A DNA stretch of 38,443 bases from positions 1-38,443 of the IMG/VR virus record IMGVR_UViG_3300031576_000173; one strand, given 5' to 3'. The stretch comes from a virus. Below are positions 6,982 to 15,734 of this stretch, in pieces. Each line of letters opens with the position of its first letter. Position 1 is the first letter of the stretch. The notes under the pieces were generated by a model. That model was given only the letters and a program-made list of their open reading frames with translations. It searched no databases and had not been told where the DNA came from. The position numbers were made by a program, and so were the translations under genes.

Positions 6982-8487
6982 ATGGCAGTCGAATCCTTCA
7001 TCATCAAGGCGAGTGAATACGGGTTCACCCAGGAAGGACACTATCCCCTTCTCCTCGCCCTGAACAAAACAGTCTCGGCTGCGGCTGACGGCACCTCCAA
7101 ATCGGTCCTCCTGGCGGCGGACCCTACGAACCGACGCCTCCTGGTGGACGCCCTCCTGGCAGCGGGGTCGGCGACGATCGGGAAGGTGGACCAGGGGGCT
7201 CCCACGACGTCGACCTCGGCTGCCGCTTGGCCCGTCAAGCTTCTGTCGGCTTCCGGCGACATCGTGCTCCCTTTCGGCCAGCAGGCGATGGCGAGCTCGC
7301 TGCCGGTCGCCATCGCCTCGAATCAGACTGCCATCCCCATCGCCGAGCCGGTGACTGTGGACGCCGTTGATCTCGACATCCGAAACCTCCTCTTCGCTCT
7401 CGACAAGGTGGATGCTTCCGGGTCGGGCGCTCTTGCCGTCACGGCTCTTTCCGGAGTGACCCAGCTACCCGCGGCACTCGTCGGCGGGCGGCTCGACGTC
7501 AATATCGGCGCCTCGATTGGACTCACGATCTCCACCTTCCCCGACAACGAGCCTTTCAACCTGGCGCAGGTGGGAGGCTCGGCCGTTATCACAGCCGGGA
7601 TCGCGGGACTGCTCGCGGTTGGCGGTAACGTGGCGCACGGAGTCGCGGATGCCGGCAATCCAGTCAAAATCGGAGGCCGCGCACAAGCGGAAGCTGGGTC
7701 TCTCGCCGTCGCGGCCCAGCGCGTGGATACGTTCCATGACTTGAGGGGCCACATCGGAATGGTGCTCTATTCCCCAGACGGCACCCAAGGAGTGGACGTT
7801 CTTAATGTCGCCGGGTTTGGCGGCGTCTTTAACATCCCCGCCGATCTAGCTGGCGATTCCGTCGATATCGAGACTGTCGGTGCCGATGCCAAATCCAACG
7901 ATCTGAACGAACTGATCGTCGGGGGGATGACCTACGGCTTCAACGGCGCGACGTGGGACCGTCTTCGCACCGTCGGGGCCGGAGACAGCCTCTCGACCGG
8001 CCTCCTCGCCACAGGCGGATATGCCTGGGACGGAACCGATTGGGGCCGGCTCGAAGGCAACCCAGACGGCGACCTCAAGACCGGCCCCGAAAAATCGGCC
8101 AACACCGCCTCGCTGACGACGCTCAATGCCACCTTCATCTCCGGCGGCACGACGACCGTGACCGTTTCCGATCTCGATGTGACCGGTAAGACATGGTTCT
8201 CGCTCGGGTTCACCTGCGACGCAGACGCGCTCGCTGGCGACCATACCTTCGACATCTTCCTCGATTTCAGACAATCGGGTGGCGTTTACCACCGCTACGA
8301 GGGCGGGATCTGGGGCTTCGCTCGATTCACGGACAATTACTTCAACCCGCCGAGATCATGGATGGACAGCGGGCGCATCCCGCCCGGCACGACGCAGATG
8401 CAGATTACGGTCACGGCCAACAACCTTACGACAACCGAATCGTTCATCTTTACCGACTGGACCCTGGGACTGGACAGTTCAAGCTGA
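6982..8487 (+). CDS. Beta-rich structural or appendage protein
   Basis: The 501-residue product is Ala, Gly, Thr and Ser-rich with many short beta-like strands and almost no Cys. It contains SSLPVAIASNQTAIPI near 107-122 and GNVAHGVADAGNPVKIGG near 215-232. Both phrases recur in phage structural proteins and metagenomic virion proteins. The C-terminal 130 residues look like a separate beta-sandwich (TTVTVSDLDVTGKTWFSLGF onward). It probably forms a head fibre, decoration or tail appendage, judged from composition and position only. The ATG follows the previous stop with no gap. Confidence 0.6.
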   Translation: MAVESFIIKASEYGFTQEGHYPLLLALNKTVSAAADGTSKSVLLAADPTNRRLLVDALLAAGSATIGKVDQGAPTTSTSAAAWPVKLLSASGDIVLPFGQQAMASSLPVAIASNQTAIPIAEPVTVDAVDLDIRNLLFALDKVDASGSGALAVTALSGVTQLPAALVGGRLDVNIGASIGLTISTFPDNEPFNLAQVGGSAVITAGIAGLLAVGGNVAHGVADAGNPVKIGGRAQAEAGSLAVAAQRVDTFHDLRGHIGMVLYSPDGTQGVDVLNVAGFGGVFNIPADLAGDSVDIETVGADAKSNDLNELIVGGMTYGFNGATWDRLRTVGAGDSLSTGLLATGGYAWDGTDWGRLEGNPDGDLKTGPEKSANTASLTTLNATFISGGTTTVTVSDLDVTGKTWFSLGFTCDADALAGDHTFDIFLDFRQSGGVYHRYEGGIWGFARFTDNYFNPPRSWMDSGRIPPGTTQMQITVTANNLTTTESFIFTDWTLGLDSSS

Positions 8488-9242
8488 TGGCGAACAAGAT
8501 CGTGCTGATTCCGGACGGCTCTGACACGGGAGAAGAATTCCCGCTCGACGTCGATACCGGGACGGACGGGAAGGGAATCCTATGGTCTGGGGGGAATCTC
8601 TTCTGGGTCACCATCGGGCTCAACGTGAAGCTCTACAGCATTGACCGGGCGAAGTCGCAGGCGATCTTCCAAGACATCTCCTTCGCGTGGGGCGGGGCGG
8701 TGGCCGCCGAAGGGATCACCTGGGACAACCAGCAGTTTCTTTACCCGTTTGGGCAGATCGCCCAAGGACCCACGCGCAATACCTGGGGATGGCGAATTCG
8801 CACTACCAGCAATCGAGTCGCCCTCACCATCGACGACATTCTCGTCAACAGCTTCGGAGGGGTGCTCCCCGCCGGTTTCAAGATCCGCGACACGACCTTC
8901 GACGGGCAGAAATTGTGGTTCCAACGGAGTAGCGGGGGGATCAGCACGACCTTTGATCTTCACGACGCCCAGCGGCGCGATCCTGGAAATACGGTTGTTC
9001 CGGCGTTTGGTGGCGATTCCGGCAACGACGTAGCTCGTGGCCTCTCGGTGATTCGCTCCAACCACGATCCCATTCGTGTCGAGCAGGAGGCGTTCTGGTG
9101 GAGCGACGCGGACGGGGGAAAGCGGCTCTACAAGGTGATGCCACCGTTCACGATGATTACCGATCCCATCATCATCACCAACGCCGGGACGATGCGGTGC
9201 ATGGACGATTGCGGCCCCTACGTCGCGATGATGTTCAACTGA
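8487..9242 (+). CDS. Beta-rich hypothetical virion protein
   Basis: The 251-residue product starts at ATG 8487, overlapping the stop of the previous gene. Upstream extension of the frame is a shadow. It consists of short strands and turns with many Trp and Gly (ILWSGGNLFWVTIGLN, GITWDNQQFLYPFGQ, FDGQKLWFQRSSGG), which suggests a beta-propeller or a related repeat fold. It may be made and assembled with the preceding beta-rich protein. I do not recognise the family. Confidence 0.55.
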   Translation: MANKIVLIPDGSDTGEEFPLDVDTGTDGKGILWSGGNLFWVTIGLNVKLYSIDRAKSQAIFQDISFAWGGAVAAEGITWDNQQFLYPFGQIAQGPTRNTWGWRIRTTSNRVALTIDDILVNSFGGVLPAGFKIRDTTFDGQKLWFQRSSGGISTTFDLHDAQRRDPGNTVVPAFGGDSGNDVARGLSVIRSNHDPIRVEQEAFWWSDADGGKRLYKVMPPFTMITDPIIITNAGTMRCMDDCGPYVAMMFN

Positions 9243-9243
9243 C

Positions 9244-9558
9244 ATGGCGAACCAGCAAAAAACCTACGTCGTGCAACTCGCCGGGGCGCTCGCGGCTCTC
9301 GGTGCTCCATACTCCTCCATCGTCGCGGCGAACGTGACCGAGCTTACCGCAGACGCCAATGCTCTCAGGCTCGTCGAGCAGAAGACCGTGACGAACCCCT
9401 TCCCCTGGGTGAGCGTGACGACGAGCCAGAAGCACTTTATTCCGTGGTCGGTGATCCAGGTGAAGATCGCGGCGTTCACGGGGATTCCGCTTTCGGCGCT
9501 GACGGTTGCGTTTGATGATACGACGAAGGTGGTGACTTTGTTTCAGGGGAACGCATGA
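9244..9558 (+). CDS. Small hypothetical protein
   Basis: The 104-residue product is a small mixed alpha/beta protein without Cys, signal peptide or clear membrane segment. The ATG lies one base after the previous stop, and its own stop overlaps the next start (ATGA). The family is not recognised. Its place among virion genes suggests a structural accessory. Confidence 0.55.
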   Translation: MANQQKTYVVQLAGALAALGAPYSSIVAANVTELTADANALRLVEQKTVTNPFPWVSVTTSQKHFIPWSVIQVKIAAFTGIPLSALTVAFDDTTKVVTLFQGNA

Positions 9559-9833
9559 TGGACGAGCGGCGCAACCACAGCTACTTCTCGAAGCTCGCGT
9601 GGTGGATCATGGGCGGACTCTCAACCATCGTGACGCTCGGAGGGACGGCGTGGGTCTCGGCGACGAACGAGAGACTCGCCAACATGGAGTCAGCGCAGAT
9701 GGCGATTGGCCGAGAGGTCTCGGAGCTGAAAGCGGGCCAGCGGGCGCAAGAAGAGTTCATCAGGCAGATCATCGTGTCGCTGCGCGAGGTGCGCGACGAC
9801 GTCAAAATTCTTCTCAGGGAGAAACCAAAATGA
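9555..9833 (+). CDS. Membrane-anchored coiled-coil protein
   Basis: The 92-residue product has a hydrophobic segment at about residues 16-35 (WWIMGGLSTIVTLGGTAWVS) followed by a helical, heptad-like region to the end (NMESAQMAIGREVSELKAGQ and on). The start can be ATG 9555 or the next codon, also ATG. A membrane anchor plus coiled coil is seen in XhlA-like and some holin-associated proteins, though XhlA has the reverse order. A lysis or membrane-adaptor role is only a guess. Confidence 0.55.
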   Translation: MMDERRNHSYFSKLAWWIMGGLSTIVTLGGTAWVSATNERLANMESAQMAIGREVSELKAGQRAQEEFIRQIIVSLREVRDDVKILLREKPK

Positions 9834-10060
9834 CCGAAGCAGAACAGTTGCAGCGCAACATCGAAATTGTCGAGCTCCAGATCGAGAACAAGCAGCGCGA
9901 ACTCGGATCGATCAAGGCTTCGATCGAGCTGTACCAGCAAAAGATCGAGACCATGACCCGCTGGATCGGCCAGCGGAACGAAACGGTCAAGACCCTCGAG
10001 CTGCAGCGGGATCTTCTCAAGGCCGATCTTGAGAAAGAACTCACCAAGGAGACCACATGA
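9830..10060 (+). CDS. Small coiled-coil protein
   Basis: The 76-residue product is almost wholly a predicted coiled coil, with Glu, Gln, Lys and Leu heptads from residue 3 to 72. ATG 9830 overlaps the previous stop, and AGGGAGA lies a few bases upstream. The stop overlaps the next ATG (ATGA). It may pair with the coiled-coil part of the preceding membrane protein. No family is recognised. Confidence 0.6.
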   Translation: MTEAEQLQRNIEIVELQIENKQRELGSIKASIELYQQKIETMTRWIGQRNETVKTLELQRDLLKADLEKELTKETT

Positions 10061-10233
10061 GCGGCAAAAAAGAGACCGAAACAGTGATCACTATTACGCT
10101 TACGACAAAGGACATCCTCGACGCTTTCCCGACGATCGACCAGGCAAAAGTGGCTTCGGTCTTCTGGGATTCGACGAAGGCAGAGCTGAGTATCCAGCTC
10201 TCTCCAGCCAAGACCGAAGAGGTGCTGCCGTGA
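10057..10233 (+). CDS. Very small hypothetical protein
   Basis: A 58-residue frame begins at ATG 10057, which overlaps the stop of the coiled-coil gene, and ends at 10233, overlapping the GTG of the next gene. AAGGAG lies just upstream (10045-10050). The product starts MSGKKETETVITITLTTKDI and has two possible strands and a short helix. The perfect stop-start overlaps on both sides and normal codon use support it as a real gene. The function is unknown. Confidence 0.6.
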   Translation: MSGKKETETVITITLTTKDILDAFPTIDQAKVASVFWDSTKAELSIQLSPAKTEEVLP

Positions 10234-10607
10234 CGCAGATCGTGATGGATCCAAAGACCATTCTCGCCGACCTCAAGATCCGCGCTTACGAGCTGCTGCG
10301 GGCGCGAGGCCGGGCCATGGTTCAGGCGGAGGAGCTCGCCAAGCAAATTGTCGACCTGGACAAGCAGATCGACCTGATCGAGAGGGTTCTGCAACGGCCG
10401 GTTGACGATAAGAAAATTCCACCTCAGGATTCCCCCGATGGCCGAGAACCTGGTGACCCACGAGCACGACCCGTTCCTGTGCACCTACAGCATGGAGCTG
10501 GAGACCCGGGATCTCGGAAAGAAGCTGACGGAGCTGGCGGGCCGGGAGCAAGCGTCGAAAGTCCAGGCCCTGCCCAAGCCCAAACCGTATTGGATTCAGC
10601 CGATTGA
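10230..10607 (+). CDS. Small helical protein with doubtful C-terminus
   Basis: The frame starts at GTG 10230. The first 60 or so residues (MTQIVMDPKTILADLKIRAY through IDLIERVLQRPV) form good helices with normal codon use. After about 10440 the frame overlaps the next gene, and the last 55 residues are Gly, Pro and Arg-rich and look like a shadow. Either the protein truly ends with this tail, or a frameshift or sequence error near 10410-10440 hides an earlier end. No family is recognised. Confidence 0.5.
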   Translation: MTQIVMDPKTILADLKIRAYELLRARGRAMVQAEELAKQIVDLDKQIDLIERVLQRPVDDKKIPPQDSPDGREPGDPRARPVPVHLQHGAGDPGSRKEADGAGGPGASVESPGPAQAQTVLDSAD

Positions 10608-10692
10608 GGCGATCGAGGAACAAGAGCAGCGAGATTCCGAGGCGAAAGCGTTTCTCGCCAAGAATCCCGGAAAGCTCTTGGTGAGCCGATGA
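10438..10692 (+). CDS. Small hypothetical protein
   Basis: The 84-residue product starts at ATG 10438 (MAENLVTHEHDPFLCTYSME). The frame is open to a TTG at 10402, but the ATG with normal codon use is preferred. The protein is helical and charged, with one Cys. It overlaps the previous frame by 170 bases, and its stop overlaps the next ATG. No family is recognised. Confidence 0.55.
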   Translation: MAENLVTHEHDPFLCTYSMELETRDLGKKLTELAGREQASKVQALPKPKPYWIQPIEAIEEQEQRDSEAKAFLAKNPGKLLVSR

Positions 10693-10994
10693 AGCACGAA
10701 GCAAAGAAACCTCCCTACTTCCCCGGCAGCAACCAGGGAATGCACTGGGAGAAGGAAGGAAAGCACATGGAAGAGAAGAAGATGGGAGGGAGTCACAAAG
10801 GAACGGCAGGCGGCAGCTCGGATTCCAATCCGCACGACAGCTCCCGCATGGACAAGGGCTCGACCTACCCGATCGGGTCCGCGAACCCAGCCCGCTCCAC
10901 TCCCCAAGGCCTCGACAACCGTGGGGAATCCTCGGCGTACGGAGGCAAGCAGGGCAGCGGCAAAGCCGACGGCTTCGACTCGGGCGAGGATTAA
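10689..10994 (+). CDS. Disordered Gly/Ser-rich protein
   Basis: The 101-residue product is strongly polar, rich in Gly, Ser, Lys, Asp and Glu, with no hydrophobic core and no Cys, so it is likely disordered. It lies directly upstream of the scaffold-like gene and overlaps the previous stop. Such proteins in this spot may be scaffold accessories or internal head proteins. The function is not recognised. Confidence 0.55.
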   Translation: MKHEAKKPPYFPGSNQGMHWEKEGKHMEEKKMGGSHKGTAGGSSDSNPHDSSRMDKGSTYPIGSANPARSTPQGLDNRGESSAYGGKQGSGKADGFDSGED

Positions 10995-12086
10995 GTGCCC
11001 GATTTCAAGCAGAACACCGACATCAGCCTCCCCTCCGCACTCCAGGCGGATGCCGAGAAGGCTTTCTCCAAAGTGATCACGGAGGCGACCCCTCCGTTGG
11101 CGGCGGTTCCTCCTTCTCCCCCGGCGCCGGCAGCTCCCGAGACCACACCCGGAGCTCCCCCGGCGCCGGTTCCTTCAGCGGAAGGTGAAGCCCCGCCAGC
11201 ACCAGCTCCCGCGTGGGCGTATCCCTGGAAGCCGGAAGAGACCTACCGAATCCCCCTCTCGGAGGATGAAGATCTCGAGGTGAGCGGCGTAGAGCTCGCC
11301 GAGTACGTCCAGAGAGCCGCCGATCTCGACGAGAAGGCCGAAGAGATCGAGGAGGACGCCCAGCTCCAGCAGGTGGCGAAAGTCCTCGATTACCACGCCC
11401 GCACGAATCCCGAGGTGTTCTCGATCATCCAGAGTCTCGTGCAGCGAGGACGCCTGCCGGATAACTACGTTCAAGCGAGCCGCGGCCCCGACGGCCGATT
11501 CGCGGGAGCGCCCCCCGCACCCAATCCGATGGATGAGATCCTGAAGGATCCCAATCTCGATGAGGGGCAGAAGAAGCTGATCGAGGCGACTCTGAAAGCC
11601 GTCCAGGCTCAGGTCGAGCCGCTGCGGCGCGACCTCGAAGCACAGCGGGCTGCGGCCGCAGAAAACGCCCGCCGCGCCAACGCTTACCAGGCGCAGCTCA
11701 AAATCCACAACGAGATCGAAACGGCCATGGCAGCGCAGCCGATCTTCAAGGATCCACGCTTCTCCGAAGCCGGCAAGCGGCTCGTATGGGGCCGGCTCTC
11801 CGAGCAGCAGAACCTGCCGGCCTCGCAGCGCAGAACTCCCCAGCAGCTCGCCGCCGATACCGCGGCGCTGTTCGGTGGCACTCCGGTCGCCGCTTTGCAG
11901 CAGAAAATCCAGAACGCTGCCGCAAAGCAGGAGGCCAAGACAGGCGTTGGAACTGGGCTCTCCCCCACCACGGTCCCCCAGGGTCCGCAGTATTCGGGAA
12001 AGGATCTGGAAGACAGCGTGAAAGTGGGATCCAAGCTGCAGGATGCGGCGAAGCGGATCCTTCAGAAGTTCTCGTTGAACCAATGA
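10995..12086 (+). CDS. Capsid scaffolding-like protein
   Basis: The 363-residue product sits immediately before the major capsid gene, the usual place of the scaffold, which shapes the procapsid and then leaves. It has a Pro/Ala-rich disordered stretch at about 34-75, an acidic region (LSEDEDLEVSGVELAEYVQR near 87-106), long charged helices at 110-260 and a basic C-terminal helix (SKLQDAAKRILQKFSLNQ). Scaffolds of P22-like phages contact the coat protein through a basic C-terminal helix. It starts at GTG 10995 right after the previous stop, with GAGGA 4 bases upstream. Confidence 0.7.
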   Translation: MPDFKQNTDISLPSALQADAEKAFSKVITEATPPLAAVPPSPPAPAAPETTPGAPPAPVPSAEGEAPPAPAPAWAYPWKPEETYRIPLSEDEDLEVSGVELAEYVQRAADLDEKAEEIEEDAQLQQVAKVLDYHARTNPEVFSIIQSLVQRGRLPDNYVQASRGPDGRFAGAPPAPNPMDEILKDPNLDEGQKKLIEATLKAVQAQVEPLRRDLEAQRAAAAENARRANAYQAQLKIHNEIETAMAAQPIFKDPRFSEAGKRLVWGRLSEQQNLPASQRRTPQQLAADTAALFGGTPVAALQQKIQNAAAKQEAKTGVGTGLSPTTVPQGPQYSGKDLEDSVKVGSKLQDAAKRILQKFSLNQ

Positions 12087-12097
12087 GGAGATGACCC

Positions 12098-13438
12098 ATG
12101 GCTGGAGCAGACACTGCAAGTGGCGCCAACGTCGCCGCAATCACCCCGATCCTGAAGGAAGTGTATCTGGGCCCGATCCGCGACCAGATCAACAACAAGA
12201 CGATCCTTCTGCATCGGCTCGCCAAGAACGAGGAGAACATCAGCGGTAAGTACGCTGTGCTCCCCTTGAGGATCGGAGGCACCGCCGCGATCGGCGCCAC
12301 CTCCGACGGCGGTCTGCTTGTCGATCCTTCCGCCCAGGCGTACACGACTGCCCGCATCGAGATCGTTCGCAACTACGCGAGGATCTTGATCACGGGCCAG
12401 TCGATCGCCGCCTCTCGCAACGACATCGGCGCCTTCACACGGAACCTACACGCCGAGATCCAGAACACGGTCCTGGATTTCAAGCGCGACCTGAACCGTC
12501 AGCTCTTCGGGGACGGCTCGGGACGTTTGTGCATCGTCAACAGCGCGACCGCGCTCGTGACCGGCGCCGACGGCACCCTCGACGTCAAGCAACCCTTCGG
12601 GTTCGTCCCGAACTACAGCTTTGCCAAGGGAACGAAGTTCCTGACGGGTCGACCCCTGGGCATCGCGACCGCCAACCCTCGAGGCATGTTCGTCGCGATC
12701 CTGAACTCCGCCGGCGCTCTGCAAACGACCTGCGAAATCAAGCAGGTGAACGAATCGGCCGGCGCCAACGGCCAGATCGTCGTGCGGGTGGCATCCAACT
12801 ACACGACCGTGGTTGGGGATCTGCTCGTGCGCTGCAGCCAGAACACCGGCTCCACAGCGGTCGTGACCGACACCGGGTTCGCCCAGGAGATGATGGGCCT
12901 CGGAGGCATCATCGACAGCATCGACCCGGTCGGGAAGACGACCAACGGACTGCAGAACATCCTCGTGGCGAACGTGGCGCTGTGGAAGGCGAACGTCTTC
13001 GCCAACGGCGGTGTGGTCAGGAACCTCGACCTCGACCTCATGCAGAACGCGCAGTTCGAAGCCGACAAGAAGGGCGACGGCAGGATCACCCTGCTCATCA
13101 CGACCTACGAGATCTTCCGAAAGTACCTCGCTCTTCTCCAGGCCCAGAAGCGGTTCGTCAACACCTACGAGCTCGACGGAGGCTGGGAGGCTCTGGATTT
13201 CAACCGGCTTCCCGTCATCTACGACAAGGACGCCCCTCCAGGCCATATGTGGATGGTGGACGAGAACGCTCTCGCCATCTACCGGATGTCGGACATCGCC
13301 TGGATCGACGTCGACGGGTCCGTGCTTCGCCGGCTCACCGACAAGGATGCGTACCAGGCGACCTTGTTCCTGTACGCGGAGCTCGGCGTCTCGGCGAGAA
13401 ACCGGCATTCCGTCATTCGGGACCTCGACGAGAACTAG
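12098..13438 (+). CDS. Major capsid protein, HK97 fold
   Basis: The 446-residue product fits a major capsid protein in size, position and style. It has an N-terminal helix, then a P-domain-like part (ARIEIVRNYARILITGQSI), followed by RNDIGAFTRNLHAEIQNTVLDFKRDLNRQLFGDGSG, a spine-helix pattern common to this capsid group. A large central insertion of beta strands (about 170-290) and a final A-domain-like part ending in the ELGVSARNRHSVIRDL region follow. GAGGAG is 7 bases before the ATG. It should be the most abundant virion protein and a likely client of the GroES-like protein. Confidence 0.85.
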   Translation: MAGADTASGANVAAITPILKEVYLGPIRDQINNKTILLHRLAKNEENISGKYAVLPLRIGGTAAIGATSDGGLLVDPSAQAYTTARIEIVRNYARILITGQSIAASRNDIGAFTRNLHAEIQNTVLDFKRDLNRQLFGDGSGRLCIVNSATALVTGADGTLDVKQPFGFVPNYSFAKGTKFLTGRPLGIATANPRGMFVAILNSAGALQTTCEIKQVNESAGANGQIVVRVASNYTTVVGDLLVRCSQNTGSTAVVTDTGFAQEMMGLGGIIDSIDPVGKTTNGLQNILVANVALWKANVFANGGVVRNLDLDLMQNAQFEADKKGDGRITLLITTYEIFRKYLALLQAQKRFVNTYELDGGWEALDFNRLPVIYDKDAPPGHMWMVDENALAIYRMSDIAWIDVDGSVLRRLTDKDAYQATLFLYAELGVSARNRHSVIRDLDEN

Positions 13439-13447
13439 GAGGCCAAC

Positions 13448-14137
13448 ATGCCTGGACCAGGGTATAACGCGGGCCAGCAGTCGATCGGGGCTCTCATCGA
13501 CCAGATCAACGGGGCCTCGGGGCTTCGCTCCTCGAGGCACCAGATTTTCGTCGAAGCCGCGGACGAGCAGCGCATCATCGCCAACATCAACGGAAGCACT
13601 CTTCCGGCGGCAGGGGCAAACTTCACACTCGTGACAAACCGGGATCTCATTTACCCGCGCAATCTGAATTTCAACGTGACGACCGGAGTGGGCGGAAATC
13701 CGAGGACGGCCGAGATCGACGTCTTTGGCGTCGACCATCTCGGTGGATCAAGGAAGGCCAGGATCTCGATCAGCCAAGCGGCGTCTGTGGCGGACGGCGA
13801 GTTTTACTGTGTTCCAGACATCGCCTGGGCGAAGATCGACCAAGTGACTCTCGTCTCGAAAAACGCCGAGTGGCTCGTCGGCGATACCCCCATCAACATG
13901 GGCTTCGACATCGACGCCACCTTGAGTGCCTTCGGAGTTCCGCTCGAGCTCGACGACATCAACGACTTCTTCTCTGTGGCAAGGGAGACGGCCTTTGGGG
14001 CGTTGACCCGTCTCACTGCAGCTCAGGTGGCGGCGATCATTTACAACTCTTCCGAGCATACGATCCGCACCATCAACACGCTCACCGGCGGGCAGTTCCT
14101 CCACATCTTCTCTCGGTCCTCAAGGGGCCTTGGATAA
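13448..14137 (+). CDS. Capsid-adjacent structural protein
   Basis: The 229-residue product follows the capsid gene with a strong SD site (AGGAGG at 13437-13442). It has a short helical start, then strands (VTTGVGGNPRTAEIDVFGVD), and a helical end. Its position and strong translation signal suggest a virion protein made in quantity, such as a decoration or head-completion protein. No family is recognised. Confidence 0.55.
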   Translation: MPGPGYNAGQQSIGALIDQINGASGLRSSRHQIFVEAADEQRIIANINGSTLPAAGANFTLVTNRDLIYPRNLNFNVTTGVGGNPRTAEIDVFGVDHLGGSRKARISISQAASVADGEFYCVPDIAWAKIDQVTLVSKNAEWLVGDTPINMGFDIDATLSAFGVPLELDDINDFFSVARETAFGALTRLTAAQVAAIIYNSSEHTIRTINTLTGGQFLHIFSRSSRGLG

Positions 14138-14140
14138 TGA

Positions 14141-14524
14141 ATGTGGGCGGCAGCGAAGCGATTTCGGAAGGAGCTTAAGCGGGTCTCGCCCGAGCTCCGA
14201 CTGCGGTTCGACGACGTCATCCATCGCTTCCGGATCGAGCAGCGCACCTACCAGGGCGCCTGGGAGCAAGTCTTCGTGATCCAGTTCCATGGCGGAGGAT
14301 TCCGCTTCCCCGACCAGAGCGACATCGTTCATCTCAAGATCAACGACACTCACAATCTCCAGATCGCCGGGCGCACCTCCATGCCGGCGACGGAGGCTTT
14401 CATGGACCGAATGGGCGAAGGACGCCGAAGACGAGAGAAGGACGGGCAGGGTAAATCCTGGCAGCTCGCAACCGAACTCGCTGACCGGATTCGCTTCGCG
14501 GATAGGAATGGGGCTCTCCCGTGA
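14141..14524 (+). CDS. Small basic protein of the connector region
   Basis: The 127-residue product is rich in Arg and Lys at both ends, with a central strand-turn region (EQVFVIQFHGGGFRFPDQSD). The ATG at 14141 has AAGGGG about 15 bases upstream. The stop overlaps the next GTG. Its site between capsid and connector suggests a head-completion role, but I do not recognise the family. Confidence 0.5.
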   Translation: MWAAAKRFRKELKRVSPELRLRFDDVIHRFRIEQRTYQGAWEQVFVIQFHGGGFRFPDQSDIVHLKINDTHNLQIAGRTSMPATEAFMDRMGEGRRRREKDGQGKSWQLATELADRIRFADRNGALP

Positions 14525-15420
14525 TCCTCACCGACATCTTTTCCCTCTTCGGCCAGATCATGGCGGATCCAGATGCCGACCAATTCGACAACGCGACACG
14601 CTACATCATGTTCCGCACTTCCTATTGGAGAGCCTTCAATAAGGTGAAAGTCATGAACCGCGACTTCGCGGTTCGGTTCTTCCAGGTCGCCGTCCCCGGG
14701 GATTTCATCGACCAAACCTTGGGTTTGCTCACCTACGAGCTGCCTCCCGAGCTCGAGACGGTGATCCGGGTCGAAAAGCAGGGAGGCACGGTCGGTGGCA
14801 CCGACGGCAACCCGATGATCCCGATCGTGACGGTGAACGAGAAGGATTATTATTACAACGTCCCTTCCGGCCTGCCGAGCTCGAGAGAGGTGGTCTTCTT
14901 CCTCGGCCAAAAGCTCGGAATCAAGAATGGGATCCCCGGCGGAACTTGGCGGGTCTTCTATGTCCGCCGCTGGCCCGAGCTGCACACGGGGACTGCTACT
15001 GCCGGAGGCGCGAGCACGATCACCTTTCCGGTGACTCCCACGATCGGGACGCTGATCGCCCAGGACGATTATTACAAAGACGCGATCATCCGGATCACGG
15101 GAGGCACTGGCTCGGGCCAGGAACGGCGAATCACGACGTATGTGGCTTCCACACGGATCGCCACAGTCTCGGTCGCCTGGACAACTCCGCCAGATGTGAC
15201 GAGCACCTACTCGCTCGTGCCGGAGTTTCCCGAAAACCACCACGACATTCTCGCTTACGAGATGGCGAAAATCGGGTACCAGCGCCGGGGCAACCAGGCG
15301 ATGCTCCAAGTGATCGCCGGCGAGCTGGCGGAACAGTACAAGGATCTCGCCTCCGCGATGAAGGTCCGACAGGACCAAGAGCCGAGGCCAGTGATCGACA
15401 TTGAGGAGGATTACTTCTGA
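14521..15420 (+). CDS. Head-tail connector (adaptor) candidate
   Basis: The 299-residue product starts at GTG 14521, overlapping the previous stop. It has a helical N-terminus, a large beta region with Gly/Thr-rich turns (TGTATAGGASTITFPVTP), and a helical C-terminal part (HHDILAYEMAKIGYQRRGNQ to IEEDYF). The last part resembles podovirus adaptor proteins that sit under the portal. Order after capsid and before the nozzle fits a gp4 (P22) or gp11 (T7) equivalent. The identity is by context and pattern only. Confidence 0.55.
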   Translation: MILTDIFSLFGQIMADPDADQFDNATRYIMFRTSYWRAFNKVKVMNRDFAVRFFQVAVPGDFIDQTLGLLTYELPPELETVIRVEKQGGTVGGTDGNPMIPIVTVNEKDYYYNVPSGLPSSREVVFFLGQKLGIKNGIPGGTWRVFYVRRWPELHTGTATAGGASTITFPVTPTIGTLIAQDDYYKDAIIRITGGTGSGQERRITTYVASTRIATVSVAWTTPPDVTSTYSLVPEFPENHHDILAYEMAKIGYQRRGNQAMLQVIAGELAEQYKDLASAMKVRQDQEPRPVIDIEEDYF

Positions 15421-15734
15421 TGCATCCTAACGATAGCAGATTCGGGTACAAAACATTCCGAACGGCCGACGCCTTCACTCCGGTGGACGGAGTTGTGGTC
15501 ACGACGAAGAAGGCAAAGTTGACCGGCATTTTTATTGCGACTGCGGTTGGGCCAGTTGACATCTACGATCAAGGTTCCGGCGCTTTGGTGGCTGGGAATC
15601 TCAAACTCACGATTCCGGTCAATACAATCCCGAGCCTGATAGATAATCTCGCGGCGTATTTCCCCAACGGGATTACTGTCAAGGCCCTCACTGCCGCCGG
15701 TGCGGTTTCTGGGACGCTCGAAGAATTCAACTGA
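15420..15734 (+). CDS. Small beta-rich virion protein
   Basis: The 104-residue product is made of short strands (VVVTTKKAKLTGIFIATAVGPVDIYD and on) and ends with SGTLEEFN. The pattern of a Lys-rich turn, a strand pair, IYDQGSG and a late NGITVKAL turn recurs in small phage structural proteins. It overlaps its neighbours on both sides by a stop-start overlap. The likely role is a small tail or decoration component. Confidence 0.5.
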   Translation: MHPNDSRFGYKTFRTADAFTPVDGVVVTTKKAKLTGIFIATAVGPVDIYDQGSGALVAGNLKLTIPVNTIPSLIDNLAAYFPNGITVKALTAAGAVSGTLEEFN

